Positions 23,887 to 24,970 of a stretch of 24,970 nt of DNA are shown one piece after another (position 1 is the first letter of the stretch; every line of letters begins with the position of its first letter). A program made the translations under genes and the position numbers. The notes beneath the pieces are model-generated. The model worked only from the letters and a program-made list of their open reading frames with translations, had not been told where the DNA came from and made no database searches. Location of the stretch: the NCBI GenBank assembly GCA_964525815.1, contig CAZGJQ010000022.1:1-24970 (forward strand), given 5' to 3'. This stretch comes from UBA1049 sp964525815 (GTDB taxonomy: Bacteria; Bacillota; Clostridia; Oscillospirales; CAG-382).

Positions 23887-24970
23887 ATGAGCTTCAGACT
23901 TATTAAACAAAGCGGCGGTGCAAGGCGGGGAGAGCTTGACACCGTTCACGGAAAAATACAAACACCTGTGTTTATGAATGTAGGCACCTCTGCGGCAATA
24001 AAGGGAGGAATCTCAACCCTTGACCTTAAGAATTTAAAGTGTCAGGTTGAGCTGTCCAACACCTATCATCTGCATGTGCGCCCGGGTGAGGATGTTATAT
24101 ATAGGTTAGGCGGAATTCATAAGTTTTTCAACTGGGATAAACCGGTGCTTACGGACAGCGGCGGTTTTCAGGTTTTTTCCTTAGCGCAGCTTCGCAATAT
24201 AACCGAGGACGGGGTTATATTTTCTTCTCACGTGGACGGCGCAAAAATCCATATGACCCCGGAGTCCAGTATTGGGATACAATCAAAAATCGCCTCCACA
24301 ATCGCAATGGCATTTGACGAATGTCCGTCCTCCGTTGCCGAGCACAGCTATATAAAGGCGTCCTGCGACCGTACCTACCGCTGGCTTGTGCGCTGCAAGA
24401 ACGAGCTGGACAGGCTTAACCTATTGAAAGAAACCATAAACAACAGACAAATGCTGTTCGGAATCGGTCAGGGCGGTGTTTATGACGATTTGCGCACAGA
24501 GCATATGAAAAGGATTACAGAGCTGGATTTGGACGGCTTTGCACTCGGAGGGCTTGCGGTGGGAGAGCCCGCCGAGGAAATGTACTGTGTTATAGAGGTT
24601 ACCGAGCCTTATATGCCCAAGGAAAAGCCCCGCTACCTGATGGGAGTGGGCACTCCGATTAATCTTTTGGAATGCGTGGACAGGGGCATAGACTTTTTCG
24701 ACTGCGTTATGCCCTCCCGCAACGGCAGGCACGGCAATCTCTTTACAAGCAACGGTTATCTGAATGTTCTTAACGAAAAGTTTAAGTATGACGACAGCCC
24801 CATAGACGCAAACTGCGGCTGCGAGGTATGCCGAAGCTATTCGAGAGCATATGTGCGGCACCTCTTCAAGGCAAGGGAAACGCTTGCAATGCGGCTTGCG
24901 GTTATGCACAACCTGTATTTTTATAACAATCTTATGGAGCAGGTACGCACCGCAATTGAAAACGACTCAT
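23887..24970 (+). CDS. tgt: Queuine/preQ1 tRNA-ribosyltransferase (3' end outside window)
   Basis: The frame is open from ATG 23887 to the window edge, giving 361 residues; family members have about 375, so only the tail is missing. The enzyme swaps guanine 34 for preQ1 in GUN-anticodon tRNAs. Visible are the catalytic base D90 in LTDSGGFQVFSL, the GQGG motif (195-198), GLAVGEP (222-228), the nucleophile D272 in FDCVMPSRNGRHG (271-283), and the zinc ligands C310, C312, C315 and H341. AAGGAAAAGGAT precedes the start. It lies 18 bases after mutL. No other queuosine genes are in the window. Confidence 0.94.
   Translation, partial: MSFRLIKQSGGARRGELDTVHGKIQTPVFMNVGTSAAIKGGISTLDLKNLKCQVELSNTYHLHVRPGEDVIYRLGGIHKFFNWDKPVLTDSGGFQVFSLAQLRNITEDGVIFSSHVDGAKIHMTPESSIGIQSKIASTIAMAFDECPSSVAEHSYIKASCDRTYRWLVRCKNELDRLNLLKETINNRQMLFGIGQGGVYDDLRTEHMKRITELDLDGFALGGLAVGEPAEEMYCVIEVTEPYMPKEKPRYLMGVGTPINLLECVDRGIDFFDCVMPSRNGRHGNLFTSNGYLNVLNEKFKYDDSPIDANCGCEVCRSYSRAYVRHLFKARETLAMRLAVMHNLYFYNNLMEQVRTAIENDS

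Overview
The window comes from a chromosome of a spore-forming member of the Bacillota, most likely class Clostridia (Oscillospiraceae-like). This rests on strong AGGAGG-type ribosome binding sites, frequent TTG and GTG starts, a heterodimeric PyrD/PyrK dihydroorotate dehydrogenase, a MutL with its own endonuclease motif, a GerMN lipoprotein and a PdaA-like deacetylase. The gene order miaB-ricA-mutS-mutL also resembles Bacillus. The genus cannot be named from sequence alone. No rRNA, tRNA, CRISPR array, insertion sequence or phage gene was seen.

Layout. (1) 1-2255, plus strand: an accessory patch. It holds the 3' end of an unrecognised protein, a gene that joins a GNAT acetyltransferase to a DinB-like domain, a decayed second copy of the first gene's tail, and a GerMN lipoprotein. 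A two-way terminator at 2287-2335 closes it. (2) 2334-12679, minus strand: one tightly packed operon, read as pyrC-carA-carB-pyrK-pyrD-pyrF-pyrE-pyrB-pyrI followed by a DNA-deoxyinosine glycosylase. It encodes every step from bicarbonate and glutamine to UMP. It has a consensus promoter with a palindrome between the -35 and -10, and almost no leader. (3) 12680-12996: a divergent control region with promoters facing both ways and nested inverted repeats between them. (4) 12997-15530: a GT-C-like multispanning membrane protein (plus) converging on a PdaA-like deacetylase (minus), whose terminator lies inside the membrane protein gene. (5) 15624 to the end, plus strand: malic enzyme, a leaderless NlpC/P60 peptidase, miaB, ricA, mutS, mutL and a truncated tgt, closely spaced and probably co-transcribed at least in part.

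How the genes work together. The pyr operon supplies UMP. PyrI offers feedback control at the enzyme level, while no PyrR gene or attenuator is visible. The trailing glycosylase ties a base-repair enzyme to pyrimidine supply. The right-hand cluster combines tRNA modification (miaB, tgt), mRNA turnover control (ricA) and mismatch repair (mutS, mutL).

I found no clearly new defence or biosynthetic system. The most unusual items are the GNAT-DinB fusion flanked by a duplicated gene tail, the promoter that uses that tail as its -35 box, the control region upstream of pyrC, and the glycosylase at the end of the pyr operon.
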